This document shows positions 23,317-29,104 of a stretch of 36,048 nucleotides of DNA, piece after piece. The notes under the pieces are model-generated. The model saw only the letters and a list, made by a program, of their open reading frames with translations, had not been told where the DNA came from and made no database searches. The DNA is taken from the IMG/VR virus record IMGVR_UViG_3300035701_000135, positions 1-36,048 of that record. One strand, given 5' to 3'. Both the position numbers and the translations under genes were made by a program. How positions within the stretch are numbered: the stretch's first letter is position 1; every line of letters starts with the position of its first letter. The DNA is from a virus.

Positions 23317-23976
23317 ATGGGCAGGTTGATCATAGCCTTCGGGTACAAACGCATGCGCGGCAAGGACACAGCAGCCAGCATGACCTTTGAAAACCTGTCC
23401 TGCAGGGGCTTCAGCGTTCGCACTGACGCCTTCGCATTCTCCCTGAAGGAGATGTGTCGAGTGGTGTTTGGGTTTTCGACTGAGCAGCTCTACGGAGACC
23501 TCAAAGGGGTTGAGGACCCGTTCTGGGGGTTCACCCCTCGTTGGGCTATGCAGTACGCCGGGACAGAAGCCATGAGAAAAGTGATCGACAACGAAATCTG
23601 GGTCAAGACTCTGATCCGACGGGCTCAGCAGGACCCCTCCACTTCGGTGCTTGTCACAGATCTGAGATTCCCAAATGAGGCAGCAGCTATCAAGAAGATG
23701 GGAGGCCTGCTGGTCAAGTGCCACAGGAACCTGGGATTCAACGCAGACATGGACTCTCACATCTCCGAGATCGCTCTGGATGAGTTCGATGGTTGGGACT
23801 ATGAGCTGGACAACAATGGATCAATGAATGCATTGCGTGAGCAAGTGGACATGATGCTGGACCACATGCTGATGGGAGAGATCAATGATCAAGACTCCGC
23901 CGAAGGTCAAGCCAAAGGTGGCACCTCCCACGAAGAACCCGGAGGGGAAGACCAAGACAGTTCTTCTCATGAGTGA
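23317..23976 (+). CDS. Deoxynucleoside monophosphate kinase (T4 gp1-like)
   Basis: This 219-residue protein starts at ATG 23317 after TAGGAG. It carries a P-loop variant ending RGKDTAA at about 14-20, the FAFSLKEM segment, FWGFTPRWAMQYAGTEAMR near 69-87 and VLVTDLRFPNEA near 110. These are hallmarks of phage dNMP kinases that phosphorylate dTMP, dGMP and modified dCMP. The C-terminal 25 residues are Asp/Ser-rich and overlap the next gene. Confidence 0.88.
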   Translation: MGRLIIAFGYKRMRGKDTAASMTFENLSCRGFSVRTDAFAFSLKEMCRVVFGFSTEQLYGDLKGVEDPFWGFTPRWAMQYAGTEAMRKVIDNEIWVKTLIRRAQQDPSTSVLVTDLRFPNEAAAIKKMGGLLVKCHRNLGFNADMDSHISEIALDEFDGWDYELDNNGSMNALREQVDMMLDHMLMGEINDQDSAEGQAKGGTSHEEPGGEDQDSSSHE

Positions 23977-24097
23977 GCCCCAACAAAAAGATCTAGTTCA
24001 GTTACTTGATAAGGTGAGAAACGAATCAACAGATCGAAACAGGTTTGATCAATCAAGCCTGGGTCTCATACTGAAATGTCTAATAGGAGGATACTGA
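23885..24097 (+). CDS. Small K/P-tailed protein
   Basis: This 70-residue protein uses an ATG with GGGAGAG four bases upstream. The N-terminus is a Lys/Pro-rich tail (IKTPPKVKPKVAPPTK), nearly the same as the N-terminus of the methyltransferase at 33326. The rest is a short helical domain. A shorter version from ATG 23969 is possible. It overlaps the kinase gene by 92 bases and shares TGATG with the ThyX gene. Confidence 0.6.
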   Translation: MIKTPPKVKPKVAPPTKNPEGKTKTVLLMSEPQQKDLVQLLDKVRNESTDRNRFDQSSLGLILKCLIGGY

Positions 24098-24918
24098 TGA
24101 TCGGGATCACTATTGTGTCTCCTACTGTGGAGTTCATTACTCCTAAGTACTTTCCAAACTGGGCCGAGGCTTCTCCATTGCTGGTCGAAGAATGCGGACG
24201 AGTCAGCCACAAGTCAGAGGGCAGAATTGCCCCAGGATCTGCAGAGCCGTTCATCAAACGTATCGCCATGGGGATGGGACACGAATCCATCATCGAACAT
24301 GTGAACTTTACGGCCTGTTTCATCGGCTCCAGAGCCATGAGCCACCAGCTTGTTCGGCACCGTCTGGCCTCCTACACCCAAGAGAGCCAACGCTACTGTG
24401 ACTATGGTCATGGCCACCAGGACCACAAGCTCCTGCAGGTCATCATGCCTCCCAGCATCATGAAGTCAGCTAACGGGTTGTCGTCGATCGACACTCTCCT
24501 GTGGGGGAAGACCATCGTGGAAGGTGGCCCGTCAGGAAACAATCTTGTCGTCTTGGACAGCAAGGCAACACTGCAGCTCTTCCTCGAGGAGGCCTTCAAC
24601 CGAGTCCACCGTCTGGACACTGTCCAAATACCAAAGACCATCAAGTGGGTTCGAAAGAAGATCGACACCTATCTGTACTATCTCGAGATGAGAGAGAATG
24701 GAATACCAGCAGAGGACGCCAGATACGATCTTCCCAACGCCACCAAGACAGAGGTCTACTCCACCTACAACATCCGGGAGTGGCGGCACTTCTTCAAGAT
24801 GCGTTGCGACAAGCATGCACAATGGGAGATCAGAATGCTGGCTACCATGGCCTTCAACTTCCTCTCACACCACATACCTGTGTTTTTCGAGGATCAACAG
24901 TACGGAGTGGACGCATGA
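24097..24918 (+). CDS. thyX: FAD-dependent thymidylate synthase
   Basis: This 273-residue protein is called by the ThyX signature RHRLASYTQES near residues 87-97, followed by RY, and by the upstream HESIIEHVNFTACF helix that contributes the FAD/dUMP site. The C-terminal EWRHFFKMRCD (about 226-236) is also typical. It makes dTMP from dUMP using methylenetetrahydrofolate and NADPH. The start ATG 24097 follows AGGAGG and shares a base with the previous stop. ThyX rather than ThyA is common in actinobacteria and their phages. Confidence 0.95.
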   Translation: MIGITIVSPTVEFITPKYFPNWAEASPLLVEECGRVSHKSEGRIAPGSAEPFIKRIAMGMGHESIIEHVNFTACFIGSRAMSHQLVRHRLASYTQESQRYCDYGHGHQDHKLLQVIMPPSIMKSANGLSSIDTLLWGKTIVEGGPSGNNLVVLDSKATLQLFLEEAFNRVHRLDTVQIPKTIKWVRKKIDTYLYYLEMRENGIPAEDARYDLPNATKTEVYSTYNIREWRHFFKMRCDKHAQWEIRMLATMAFNFLSHHIPVFFEDQQYGVDA

Positions 24919-25595
24919 AACCACTTCTCTGGGTAGAAGGGATCATAGGATGTGGAAAAACAACCTTCTCAAGGGAAGTCGGCAAGCGTCTCAACTTCTC
25001 CGTCATCGAAGAGCCAGTTGAGACCAATCCTTACCTGGAGAAGTTCTACCAGGACCCCAAAACTTACGCCTTCGGAATGCAGATCTACCTACTGCATCGT
25101 CGCTACGCGATGCAGAAGATGGCTGCCCTCATCTCTCTGGGAGTTGGGACTCATGCCGGTGCGATTCTCGATCGCTCTCTCAGCGGTGACCGAGTCTTCG
25201 CCAGCCTGCACACTGAGATGGGTAACATCAATCCACTCGACTGGGAGACCTACGAGTACTGCTACAACGTGATGTGCCACGAGCTTCTTCCACCAACCAA
25301 GTTGATCTTCCTTGACGTGCAACCAAGGACCGCCTTCGAGCGCATGAGGCAGCGTAGCCGAAGTGCTGAGTCGGGAGTCCCATTGGAGTACCTGGAGCGC
25401 CTCAATGTGGGGTACCAGAAGCTACTCAATGAGGCCGAGATCGGACTCATGCCGTGGGGTCATGCTGTGAAAGTCACCAGACTCATCTGGGATCCAACAA
25501 CAGCCCAGCCTGACTGGGATGCCATCTCAGCCACGATTCACGACATCTGCACACCAAGAGTGAGAAATGATCGAACCATTTGTCAGAATAGTTGA
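24915..25595 (+). CDS. Deoxynucleoside kinase
   Basis: This 226-residue protein starts at ATG 24915, overlapping the ThyX stop. It has the P-loop EGIIGCGKTT (8-17), a VIEEPVETNPYLEKFY segment near 33-48 and ILDRSLSGDRVFA near 84-96, the DRS motif of the deoxyribonucleoside kinase family. It also has a LID-like Arg-rich RMRQRSRSAE near 140. It salvages deoxynucleosides to monophosphates, feeding the dNMP kinase encoded upstream. Confidence 0.9.
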   Translation: MKPLLWVEGIIGCGKTTFSREVGKRLNFSVIEEPVETNPYLEKFYQDPKTYAFGMQIYLLHRRYAMQKMAALISLGVGTHAGAILDRSLSGDRVFASLHTEMGNINPLDWETYEYCYNVMCHELLPPTKLIFLDVQPRTAFERMRQRSRSAESGVPLEYLERLNVGYQKLLNEAEIGLMPWGHAVKVTRLIWDPTTAQPDWDAISATIHDICTPRVRNDRTICQNS

Positions 25596-25776
25596 AGAGG
25601 GGCCTTCAGAGAGCTGGTCTGCTGGGCCACTAATGATCACCAAACGGACTTTCTCTCATGGGGTGCAATGGGCTTTCATTATTGAGGAAGTCATGGTTGT
25701 GGTTGCTGAGTGGGTAGCCCGTAAGGACATTTCTGGGGATTGGGATCAAGGTAAGACAGAGGTTTCATACACATGA
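25567..25776 (+). CDS. Small unknown protein
   Basis: This 69-residue protein overlaps the deoxynucleoside kinase end by 29 bases. A beta/alpha pattern with a hydrophobic core (VQWAFIIEEVMVVVAEWVA) suggests a small folded domain or a single membrane-associated helix. No family is recognised. Confidence 0.6.
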   Translation: MIEPFVRIVEEGPSESWSAGPLMITKRTFSHGVQWAFIIEEVMVVVAEWVARKDISGDWDQGKTEVSYT

Positions 25777-25807
25777 TCTTCGAGAAGATTGGTGAAGCGG
25801 TGACCAT

Positions 25808-26158
25808 ATGACCATTTGCGAGCGGGACCACACGTCGGAGATGCCCGACGAGGCGCTCAAGACGCTCGAGGATCTCCCCCGGAGCCAGGGCGGGACCTGG
25901 AGGCATCATTGCCCAGCGTGCGCGTACCTCTCGGGGTTCAAGGCGGGGGAGGCGAGCGCCCTGGAGCTACTCGCGGGCGAGTATTGGAAGGCGGGCCAGG
26001 CCATCGTCCGAGAGCTAGACGTGAGGAGTCGTCGCGCTGCTCCAGGGTGCTCCCATGATCGGATCATCGTCCGCTCCGGGGACGAGACGTTCTTTCCGCA
26101 GAGGGGGTGTCTCGACTGCAGCACCTGGCTCGATCCAGTGCGGCTCAGGAGGCCTTGA
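25808..26158 (+). CDS. GC-rich gene, Cys-motif protein
   Basis: This 116-residue protein is encoded by DNA of about 65% GC with strong G/C third positions, unlike the surrounding phage genes, so it was probably acquired from a high-GC bacterium. It has HHCPACAYLSGFKAGEA near 33-49 and CLDC near 104. The CPACAY-x-x-GF motif recurs in small actinobacterial proteins of unknown role. The ribosome site is weak. Confidence 0.7.
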   Translation: MTICERDHTSEMPDEALKTLEDLPRSQGGTWRHHCPACAYLSGFKAGEASALELLAGEYWKAGQAIVRELDVRSRRAAPGCSHDRIIVRSGDETFFPQRGCLDCSTWLDPVRLRRP

Positions 26159-26174
26159 TGAACGGAGATTCTAG

Positions 26175-26429
26175 ATGAAGGATCTGTCACTGGTGGAGCT
26201 ATCAAACAGGATCTCCAGCATGCTTGTGGACACACTGAAAAAGGAACATTATCGGATCGAGTTGGGAAACGACTCTGGCATAAGGGTGAGTGGAGTAGCT
26301 GAAAGAGAGCTATTCTTCGCTCTGCGGTGCAAGGTCTTCAAGACCGTGCCTCCAGATCCAACCAAGAAACCAGATCCTGAAGGGTCACCAAGCCAACAGG
26401 AACCCGCCACCCCAGAAAGCGGAAGGTAG
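26175..26429 (+). CDS. Small unknown protein, last of the plus-strand operon
   Basis: This 84-residue protein starts at the ATG after CGGAG. A helical N-terminus (LVELSNRISSMLVDTLKKEHY) precedes a short beta part and a Pro-rich disordered tail. Its stop codon lies inside the 3' end of the oppositely oriented tRNA-Ser, so the operon and the tRNA array converge with a 10-base overlap. Confidence 0.68.
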   Translation: MKDLSLVELSNRISSMLVDTLKKEHYRIELGNDSGIRVSGVAERELFFALRCKVFKTVPPDPTKKPDPEGSPSQQEPATPESGR

Positions 26430-26502
26430 AGGAGTCGAACCCCCAGCCGTTAGACCGCCCCCGCTTTCAAGGCGGGTTGCCTCACCGTCGGCGGTACCTT
26501 CC
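26420..26502 (-). tRNA. tRNA-Ser(UGA)
   Basis: The acceptor GGAAGGT/ACCTTCC is perfect with G73. The anticodon stem CCCGC/GCGGG holds loop CTTGAAA. A long variable arm and TTCGACT T-loop fit the Ser class. It is separated from the rest of the array by the HNH gene. Confidence 0.95.
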
Positions 26503-26506
26503 AGAT

Positions 26507-27016
26507 CTATGGCTGCAGCTCCACGGTCCAGTAGTCCCTCCACTCGACAGGGATCGAGTGGACATCACGCAGAGCGACGTTGAAGGTGGGCACCCACGTA
26601 GGCCGAAAGGGTTGCGACCGGAGCTGCATCCCGGACTCTCTCGGAGTCATGTTCGCCTTGCGTGCATTGCATGCCTGGCAGGCCATGACGATGTTCTCCC
26701 ACTCCGTTCGGCCACCTCGAGAACGAGGAATGACGTGATCAAAGGTCAAGATCACGTCGCGACCGTGGGCGCCGCAGTATTGGCACTTGAACTTGTCCCT
26801 CGCCAGAACGTTCTGACGAGAGAACTTGATCCGCTTCTTGCTGGCGCTGATGCCGTGGGTCAGACGAACCACTGCCGGCATGCCCATGTTGAAGTGGACT
26901 TCCTGCCCGTACTCCTCCAGCACGTCCACCTTCCCCTTGGCGACATAGGTCATCGCCTTCGTCCAGGGGACGGTGTTGATCGGTTGGTAGCCTTGGTCGA
27001 GCACGAGCGTTTGCAT
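26507..27016 (-). CDS. HNH endonuclease within the tRNA array
   Basis: In this 169-residue protein the N-terminal VLDQGYQPINTVPWTKA and the GKVDVLEEY segment match a widespread bacterial HNH nuclease family. The catalytic part has CQYCG near 77, FDHVIPRSRGG near 92-102, WENIVMACQACNARK near 105-119, and a conserved tail with P-x-R-P-x-W-x-P. Cys pairs bind zinc and the DH/N residues cut DNA. It starts after GAGGTGAT. It sits between two tRNA genes, in line with them, so it may be a homing nuclease linked to tRNA-array mobility (inference). Confidence 0.92.
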   Translation of the reverse strand: MQTLVLDQGYQPINTVPWTKAMTYVAKGKVDVLEEYGQEVHFNMGMPAVVRLTHGISASKKRIKFSRQNVLARDKFKCQYCGAHGRDVILTFDHVIPRSRGGRTEWENIVMACQACNARKANMTPRESGMQLRSQPFRPTWVPTFNVALRDVHSIPVEWRDYWTVELQP

Positions 27017-27049
27017 GACATCACCTCGAATAGTCTAGGTCGTGGGCCG

Positions 27050-27078
27050 ATTATACAGTGCTCGAGGAGGGATTCGAA
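27050..27078 (-). promoter_or_regulatory. Possible promoter for the HNH gene
   Basis: On the minus strand a perfect TATAAT lies 33 bases before the HNH start codon, with a poor -35 (TTCGAA) 17 bases further upstream inside the T-arm of tRNA-Leu(CAA). The -10 is convincing and the -35 is not. It could let the nuclease be expressed independently of the array transcript. Confidence 0.35.
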
Positions 27079-27133
27079 CCCTCACTTTTCCAAGGTTTGA
27101 GCTTGGTGCGACTTCCGTTTGCGCCACTCGAGC
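27059..27133 (-). tRNA. tRNA-Leu(CAA), short variable loop
   Basis: The acceptor GCTCGAG/CTCGAGC has A73. The anticodon stem CCAAG/CTTGG holds loop CTCAAAC, and the T-loop is TTCGAAT. The variable loop is only 6 bases, whereas bacterial tRNA-Leu normally has a long arm. Confidence 0.9.
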
Positions 27134-27137
27134 ATGG

Positions 27138-27211
27138 TACCAGGGATGGGATTCGAACCCACACTGGACAGCGCCTCGGGCTGTTGCCACTTCCGTTTGG
27201 GCTACCCTGGC
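27138..27211 (-). tRNA. tRNA-Leu(GAG), C33, CCA encoded
   Basis: The acceptor GCCAGGG/CCCTGGT has A73, and CCA is encoded (27135-27137). The anticodon stem ACAGC/GCTGT holds loop CCGAGGC, so position 33 is C rather than U. The variable loop is short. The identity rests on anticodon GAG. Confidence 0.85.
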
Positions 27212-27224
27212 ATATCAAGATCAG

Positions 27225-27298
27225 TCAGGCAGGCGGGAGTCGAACCCGCACAACTCCGGCGCCCCATGCCGGCGGCTTACCACCAAGCCCTCTGCCTG
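27225..27298 (-). tRNA. tRNA-Pro(GGG)
   Basis: The acceptor CAGGCAG/CTGCCTG starts with the C1-G72 pair usual for Pro and has A73. The anticodon stem CCGGC/GCCGG holds loop ATGGGGC. The T-arm GCGGG/CCCGC has loop TTCGACT. Confidence 0.93.
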
Positions 27299-27302
27299 TC
27301 GG

Positions 27303-27377
27303 TACCCCTGGCGAGATTCGAACTCGCACGCATCGGGTTTAAGCCGATAGCCTCTACCTGTTGGGCTTTACAGGGGC
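27303..27377 (-). tRNA. tRNA-Leu(UAA), short variable loop
   Basis: The acceptor GCCCCTG/CAGGGGT has A73. The anticodon stem ATCGG/CCGAT holds loop CTTAAAC. The T-loop is TTCGAAT. The variable loop has 4 bases, atypical for Leu. Confidence 0.9.
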
Positions 27378-27404
27378 AAACAAATCGATCTAGAATGGTG
27401 AACT

Positions 27405-27611
27405 ATGACAAAAGAAGAGAAGGATCACGCCATCTTAGACTTTTTGTCTGGTCCACGAACAGGAGAGGGACTGCAAGGCACGGGTCAGTCTCTGTTGATC
27501 AACGTGGTACGCTATCTTGCGGCCCAGGTCAGGTCCATGGAATACAGGATCAAAGAGCTGGAAAAGAAAGTGGCAGCAACTGGGATCGAACCAGCAATTC
27601 CCGGATTATGA
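27405..27611 (+). CDS. Small plus-strand coiled-coil ORF inside the array
   Basis: This 68-residue ORF runs opposite to the tRNAs. Residues 1-55 look natural: charged KEEKDHAILDFL start, LLINVVRYLAAQVRSMEYRIKELEKKV coiled coil. The last 13 residues are read through the 3' half of tRNA-Met on the other strand. No ribosome site stands out. It occupies the largest tRNA-free gap after the HNH gene. The function is unknown; it may be a displaced fragment. Confidence 0.5.
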   Translation: MTKEEKDHAILDFLSGPRTGEGLQGTGQSLLINVVRYLAAQVRSMEYRIKELEKKVAATGIEPAIPGL

Positions 27612-27644
27612 GACCGGTGAGGAGACCCTCTCCTCCCTGCTGCC
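27571..27644 (-). tRNA. tRNA-Met or Ile2 (CAU)
   Basis: The acceptor GGCAGCA/TGCTGCC has A73. The anticodon loop is CTCATAA on CCGGT/TCCGG, with a T-T mismatch at the loop end. The T-loop is TTCGATC. There is no initiator GGG/CCC stem. It cannot be told from sequence alone whether C34 is lysidine-modified (Ile) or not (Met). Confidence 0.85.
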
Positions 27645-27647
27645 AAG

Positions 27648-27689
27648 TACCGGGAGCGGGACTCGAACCCGCAACAACTGGGGCCTGAG
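27648..27689 (-). pseudogene. tRNA 3'-half relic
   Basis: Immediately after tRNA-Leu(UAG) lies an intact 3' portion: a loop-like CTCAGGC, stem CCCAG, short variable region, T-arm GCGGG/CCCGC with TTCGAGT, and acceptor 3' strand TCCCGGT plus A. The matching 5' half is absent. The cut falls at the start of the anticodon loop, which would read CAG (Leu). Confidence 0.7.
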
Positions 27690-27764
27690 TGGGGACGGAG
27701 GGACTCGAACCCTCAGACAATGGATCCTAAATCCACCGCGTCTACCTGATTGCGCCACGTCCCC
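27690..27764 (-). tRNA. tRNA-Leu(UAG), short variable loop
   Basis: The acceptor GGGGACG/CGTCCCC has A73. The anticodon stem GTGGA/TCCAT holds loop TTTAGGA. The T-arm is GAGGG/CCCTC. It lacks the long variable arm of bacterial tRNA-Leu. Confidence 0.9.
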
Positions 27765-27806
27765 GTAGAAAATGGGTCCTAACAGCTGTAATCCCTGTCG
27801 GTTTGG

Positions 27807-27880
27807 TACGCCCTAGCCGACTCGAACGGCTAATTCCAGGTTCGTAGCCTGGCGTGATAATTCCATTTCACTAAGGGCGC
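27807..27880 (-). tRNA. tRNA-Arg(ACG)
   Basis: The acceptor GCGCCCT/AGGGCGT has A73. The anticodon stem CCAGG/CCTGG holds loop CTACGAA. A34 needs deamination to inosine by host TadA to read CGU, CGC and CGA. Confidence 0.94.
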
Positions 27881-27969
27881 TTGCGGTACTTCTTCTGACG
27901 CTCTGTGTGCCCTGCTCGACACACCTCACAACGGCACTTGTGATATCCGTAGGCTGTTGCTGTGCAGAT
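27871..27969 (-). pseudogene. Remnant encoding a CRCxxC motif
   Basis: The spacer between tRNA-Val(UAC) and tRNA-Arg(ACG) reads without stops as about 32 codons including GYHKCRCEVCRAGH, and ends in TAG within the tRNA-Arg 5' end. There is no start codon upstream of the motif before the frame closes inside tRNA-Val. GY-x-x-CRC-x-x-C is a motif known at the N-terminus of small phage proteins that often continue into a helix-turn-helix. This looks like a gene decapitated by tRNA insertion. Confidence 0.45.
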
Positions 27970-27971
27970 GG

Positions 27972-28044
27972 TGGGCGGTGAGGGAGTTGAACCCCCATTA
28001 TTCCTGAGTGTAGGTCAGGTTCCATTCCGCTAGGAGAACCGCCC
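27972..28044 (-). tRNA. tRNA-Val(UAC), C33
   Basis: The acceptor GGGCGGT/ACCGCCC has A73. The anticodon stem CCTGA/TCAGG holds loop CCTACAC, with C at position 33. The T-loop is TTCAACT. Confidence 0.88.
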
Positions 28045-28047
28045 GAA

Positions 28048-28121
28048 TGCTGCGACTGAGAGTTGAACTCAGACTTGTGGTTCCGGAGACCACCGTGCAG
28101 GGTCCGCTACACTATCGCAGC
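28048..28121 (-). tRNA. tRNA-Arg(CCG)
   Basis: The acceptor GCTGCGA/TCGCAGC has A73. The anticodon stem GTGGT/ACCAC holds loop CTCCGGA. The T-arm CTGAG/CTCAG has TTCAACT. Confidence 0.94.
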
Positions 28122-28126
28122 CAAAG

Positions 28127-28200
28127 TGATCCTGGCAGGAGTCGAACCTGCATCTATCCACTTAGGGGGTGGATGCCTCTCCTTATTAGGCTACAGGACC
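28127..28200 (-). tRNA. tRNA-Arg(CCU), C33
   Basis: The acceptor GGTCCTG/CAGGATC has A73. The anticodon stem TCCAC/GTGGA holds loop CCCCTAA, so position 33 is C. The T-arm GCAGG/CCTGC is normal. Confidence 0.88.
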
Positions 28201-28203
28201 AGA

Positions 28204-28271
28204 TACCCCGTCCAAGAATCGAACTTGGCACAACCGGTTTAGAAGACCAGTCTGGCTCCTTACCACGGGGC
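28204..28271 (-). tRNA. tRNA-Arg(UCU), shortened D-arm
   Basis: Only 68 bases long. The acceptor GCCCCGT/ACGGGGT has A73. The anticodon stem CTGGT/ACCGG holds loop CTTCTAA, and the T-arm CCAAG/CTTGG is normal. Only 14 bases separate the acceptor and anticodon stems, so the D-arm is reduced. Confidence 0.85.
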
Positions 28272-28275
28272 ATAG

Positions 28276-28343
28276 AGGCGCTGTAGCGAATCGAACGCTA
28301 CTCACACGATTTGCAGTCGTGTTTGCTCCCAGAACGCAGCGCC
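28276..28343 (-). tRNA. tRNA-Cys(GCA), shortened D-arm
   Basis: The acceptor GGCGCTG/CAGCGCC has U73, the Cys identity base. The anticodon stem CACGA/TCGTG holds loop CTGCAAA. It is 68 bases long with a 15-base D-region. Confidence 0.92.
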
Positions 28344-28346
28344 AAG

Positions 28347-28415
28347 CGGGCCAGCAAGGAATTGAACCCTGTCCTACCGATTTGGAGTCGGATTGGCTGC
28401 CATAGCCTCTGACCC
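28347..28415 (-). tRNA. tRNA-Trp(CCA)
   Basis: The acceptor GGGTCAG/CTGGCCC has G73, typical for Trp. The anticodon loop is CTCCAAA on TCCGA/TCGGT, with one mismatch at the outer pair. It is 69 bases long. Confidence 0.9.
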
Positions 28416-28420
28416 ATCAG

Positions 28421-28493
28421 AGCCGCCACAGAGAATCGAACTCTGCCTTGCTGCTTACCAAGCAGCCGTCCCAACCATGTGGACCTTGGCGGC
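28421..28493 (-). tRNA. tRNA-Thr(GGU)
   Basis: The acceptor GCCGCCA/TGGCGGC has U73. The anticodon stem GCTGC/GCAGC holds loop TTGGTAA. The T-arm is CAGAG/CTCTG. Confidence 0.94.
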
Positions 28494-28504
28494 AAATCGA
28501 CCCC

Positions 28505-28554
28505 GCACAGATCATCCCCTCTGACAGACTAGTCATATCGGCAATGATCTGTGC
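28505..28554 (-). other. Stem-closed spacer element A
   Basis: A perfect 11-base inverted repeat (28505-28515 with 28544-28554; GCACAGATCAT and its complement) encloses 28 bases that include the palindrome GACTAGTC. It is not a tRNA and is not followed by a T-run. It lies between tRNA-Ala(UGC) and tRNA-Thr(GGU). Confidence 0.55.
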
Positions 28555-28560
28555 AGGTAG

Positions 28561-28632
28561 TGGAGAGTAGGGGATTTGAACCCCTGATCCAGCCGTGCAA
28601 GGGCCGTGTGATTCCAGTTTCACCAACTCCCC
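28561..28632 (-). tRNA. tRNA-Ala(UGC)
   Basis: The acceptor GGGGAGT/ACTCTCC has A73 and one G-U pair at 3-70, the alanine identity element. The anticodon stem CGGCC/GGCTG holds loop CTTGCAC. The T-arm is AGGGG/CCCCT. Confidence 0.94.
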
Positions 28633-28636
28633 AGAA

Positions 28637-28709
28637 TGGGCACTGCCGGACTCGAACCGGCGGTCACCTGCGTGTCGAGCAGGGGTCCTTGCCGCTAGAC
28701 GAAGCTCCC
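28637..28709 (-). tRNA. tRNA-Val(GAC), C33
   Basis: The acceptor GGGAGCT/AGTGCCC has one A-G mismatch and A73. The anticodon stem CCTGC/GCAGG holds loop TCGACAC, with C33. The D-arm resembles Glu/Asp tRNAs, so identity rests on the anticodon. Confidence 0.8.
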
Positions 28710-28713
28710 TCAG

Positions 28714-28785
28714 TGACCCCAGGGGGAGTTGAACCCGCCGTTGCGTGGGTGAAAACCACGGTGCCTACCGTTAGCAGATGGGGCC
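28714..28785 (-). tRNA. tRNA-Glu(UUC)
   Basis: The acceptor GGCCCCA/TGGGGTC has A73. The anticodon stem CGTGG/CCACG holds loop TTTTCAC. It is closely similar to the adjacent tRNA-Glu(CUC), suggesting tandem duplication. Confidence 0.93.
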
Positions 28786-28790
28786 TTCAG

Positions 28791-28862
28791 TGACCTCGAG
28801 GGGAGTTGAACCCACCATTTCCTGGGTGAGAACCAGGTTGCCTACCGTTAGCAGACGAGGCC
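28791..28862 (-). tRNA. tRNA-Glu(CUC)
   Basis: The acceptor GGCCTCG/CGAGGTC has A73. The anticodon stem CCTGG/CCAGG holds loop TTCTCAC. It shares D-arm and T-arm sequence with the preceding tRNA-Glu(UUC). Confidence 0.93.
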
Positions 28863-28874
28863 ATTCAAGATCAG

Positions 28875-28945
28875 AGCCGGTGACAGGAATCGAACCCGCC
28901 TCTCTCGGGTACAGGCCGAGTGCATCTCCACAATGCTTCACCGGC
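28875..28945 (-). tRNA. tRNA-Thr(UGU), C33
   Basis: The acceptor GCCGGTG/CACCGGC has U73. The anticodon stem CTCGG/CCGAG holds loop CCTGTAC, with C33. The T-loop is TTCGATT. Confidence 0.88.
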
Positions 28946-28950
28946 AACAG

Positions 28951-29022
28951 AGCCCTCGCGGAGAGTCGAACTCCGATATCTCGGATACGAGCCGAGCGCA
29001 GCTCCACATCTGCTTCGAGGGC
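28951..29022 (-). tRNA. tRNA-Thr(CGU)
   Basis: The acceptor GCCCTCG/CGAGGGC has U73. The anticodon stem CTCGG/CCGAG is the same as in tRNA-Thr(UGU), with loop CTCGTAT and a normal U33. Confidence 0.94.
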
Positions 29023-29026
29023 ATGG

Positions 29027-29100
29027 TGCCAGGGAAGGGATTCGAACCCTCACTTTCAGGTTCCTGAAACCTGTGCGACTTCCTGTTGCGCCACCCTGGC
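29027..29100 (-). tRNA. tRNA-Leu(CAG), short variable loop, CCA encoded
   Basis: The acceptor GCCAGGG/CCCTGGC has A73, then CCA (29024-29026). The anticodon stem CAGGT/ACCTG holds loop TTCAGGA. The variable loop is short. The acceptor is shared with tRNA-Leu(GAG). Confidence 0.9.
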
Positions 29101-29104
29101 TTGG

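Noticed and set aside
24501-25595. Long 364-residue version of the deoxynucleoside kinase
   Set aside because: The upstream 138 residues overlap ThyX in another frame; ATG 24915 gives a full kinase with the P-loop at its normal place.
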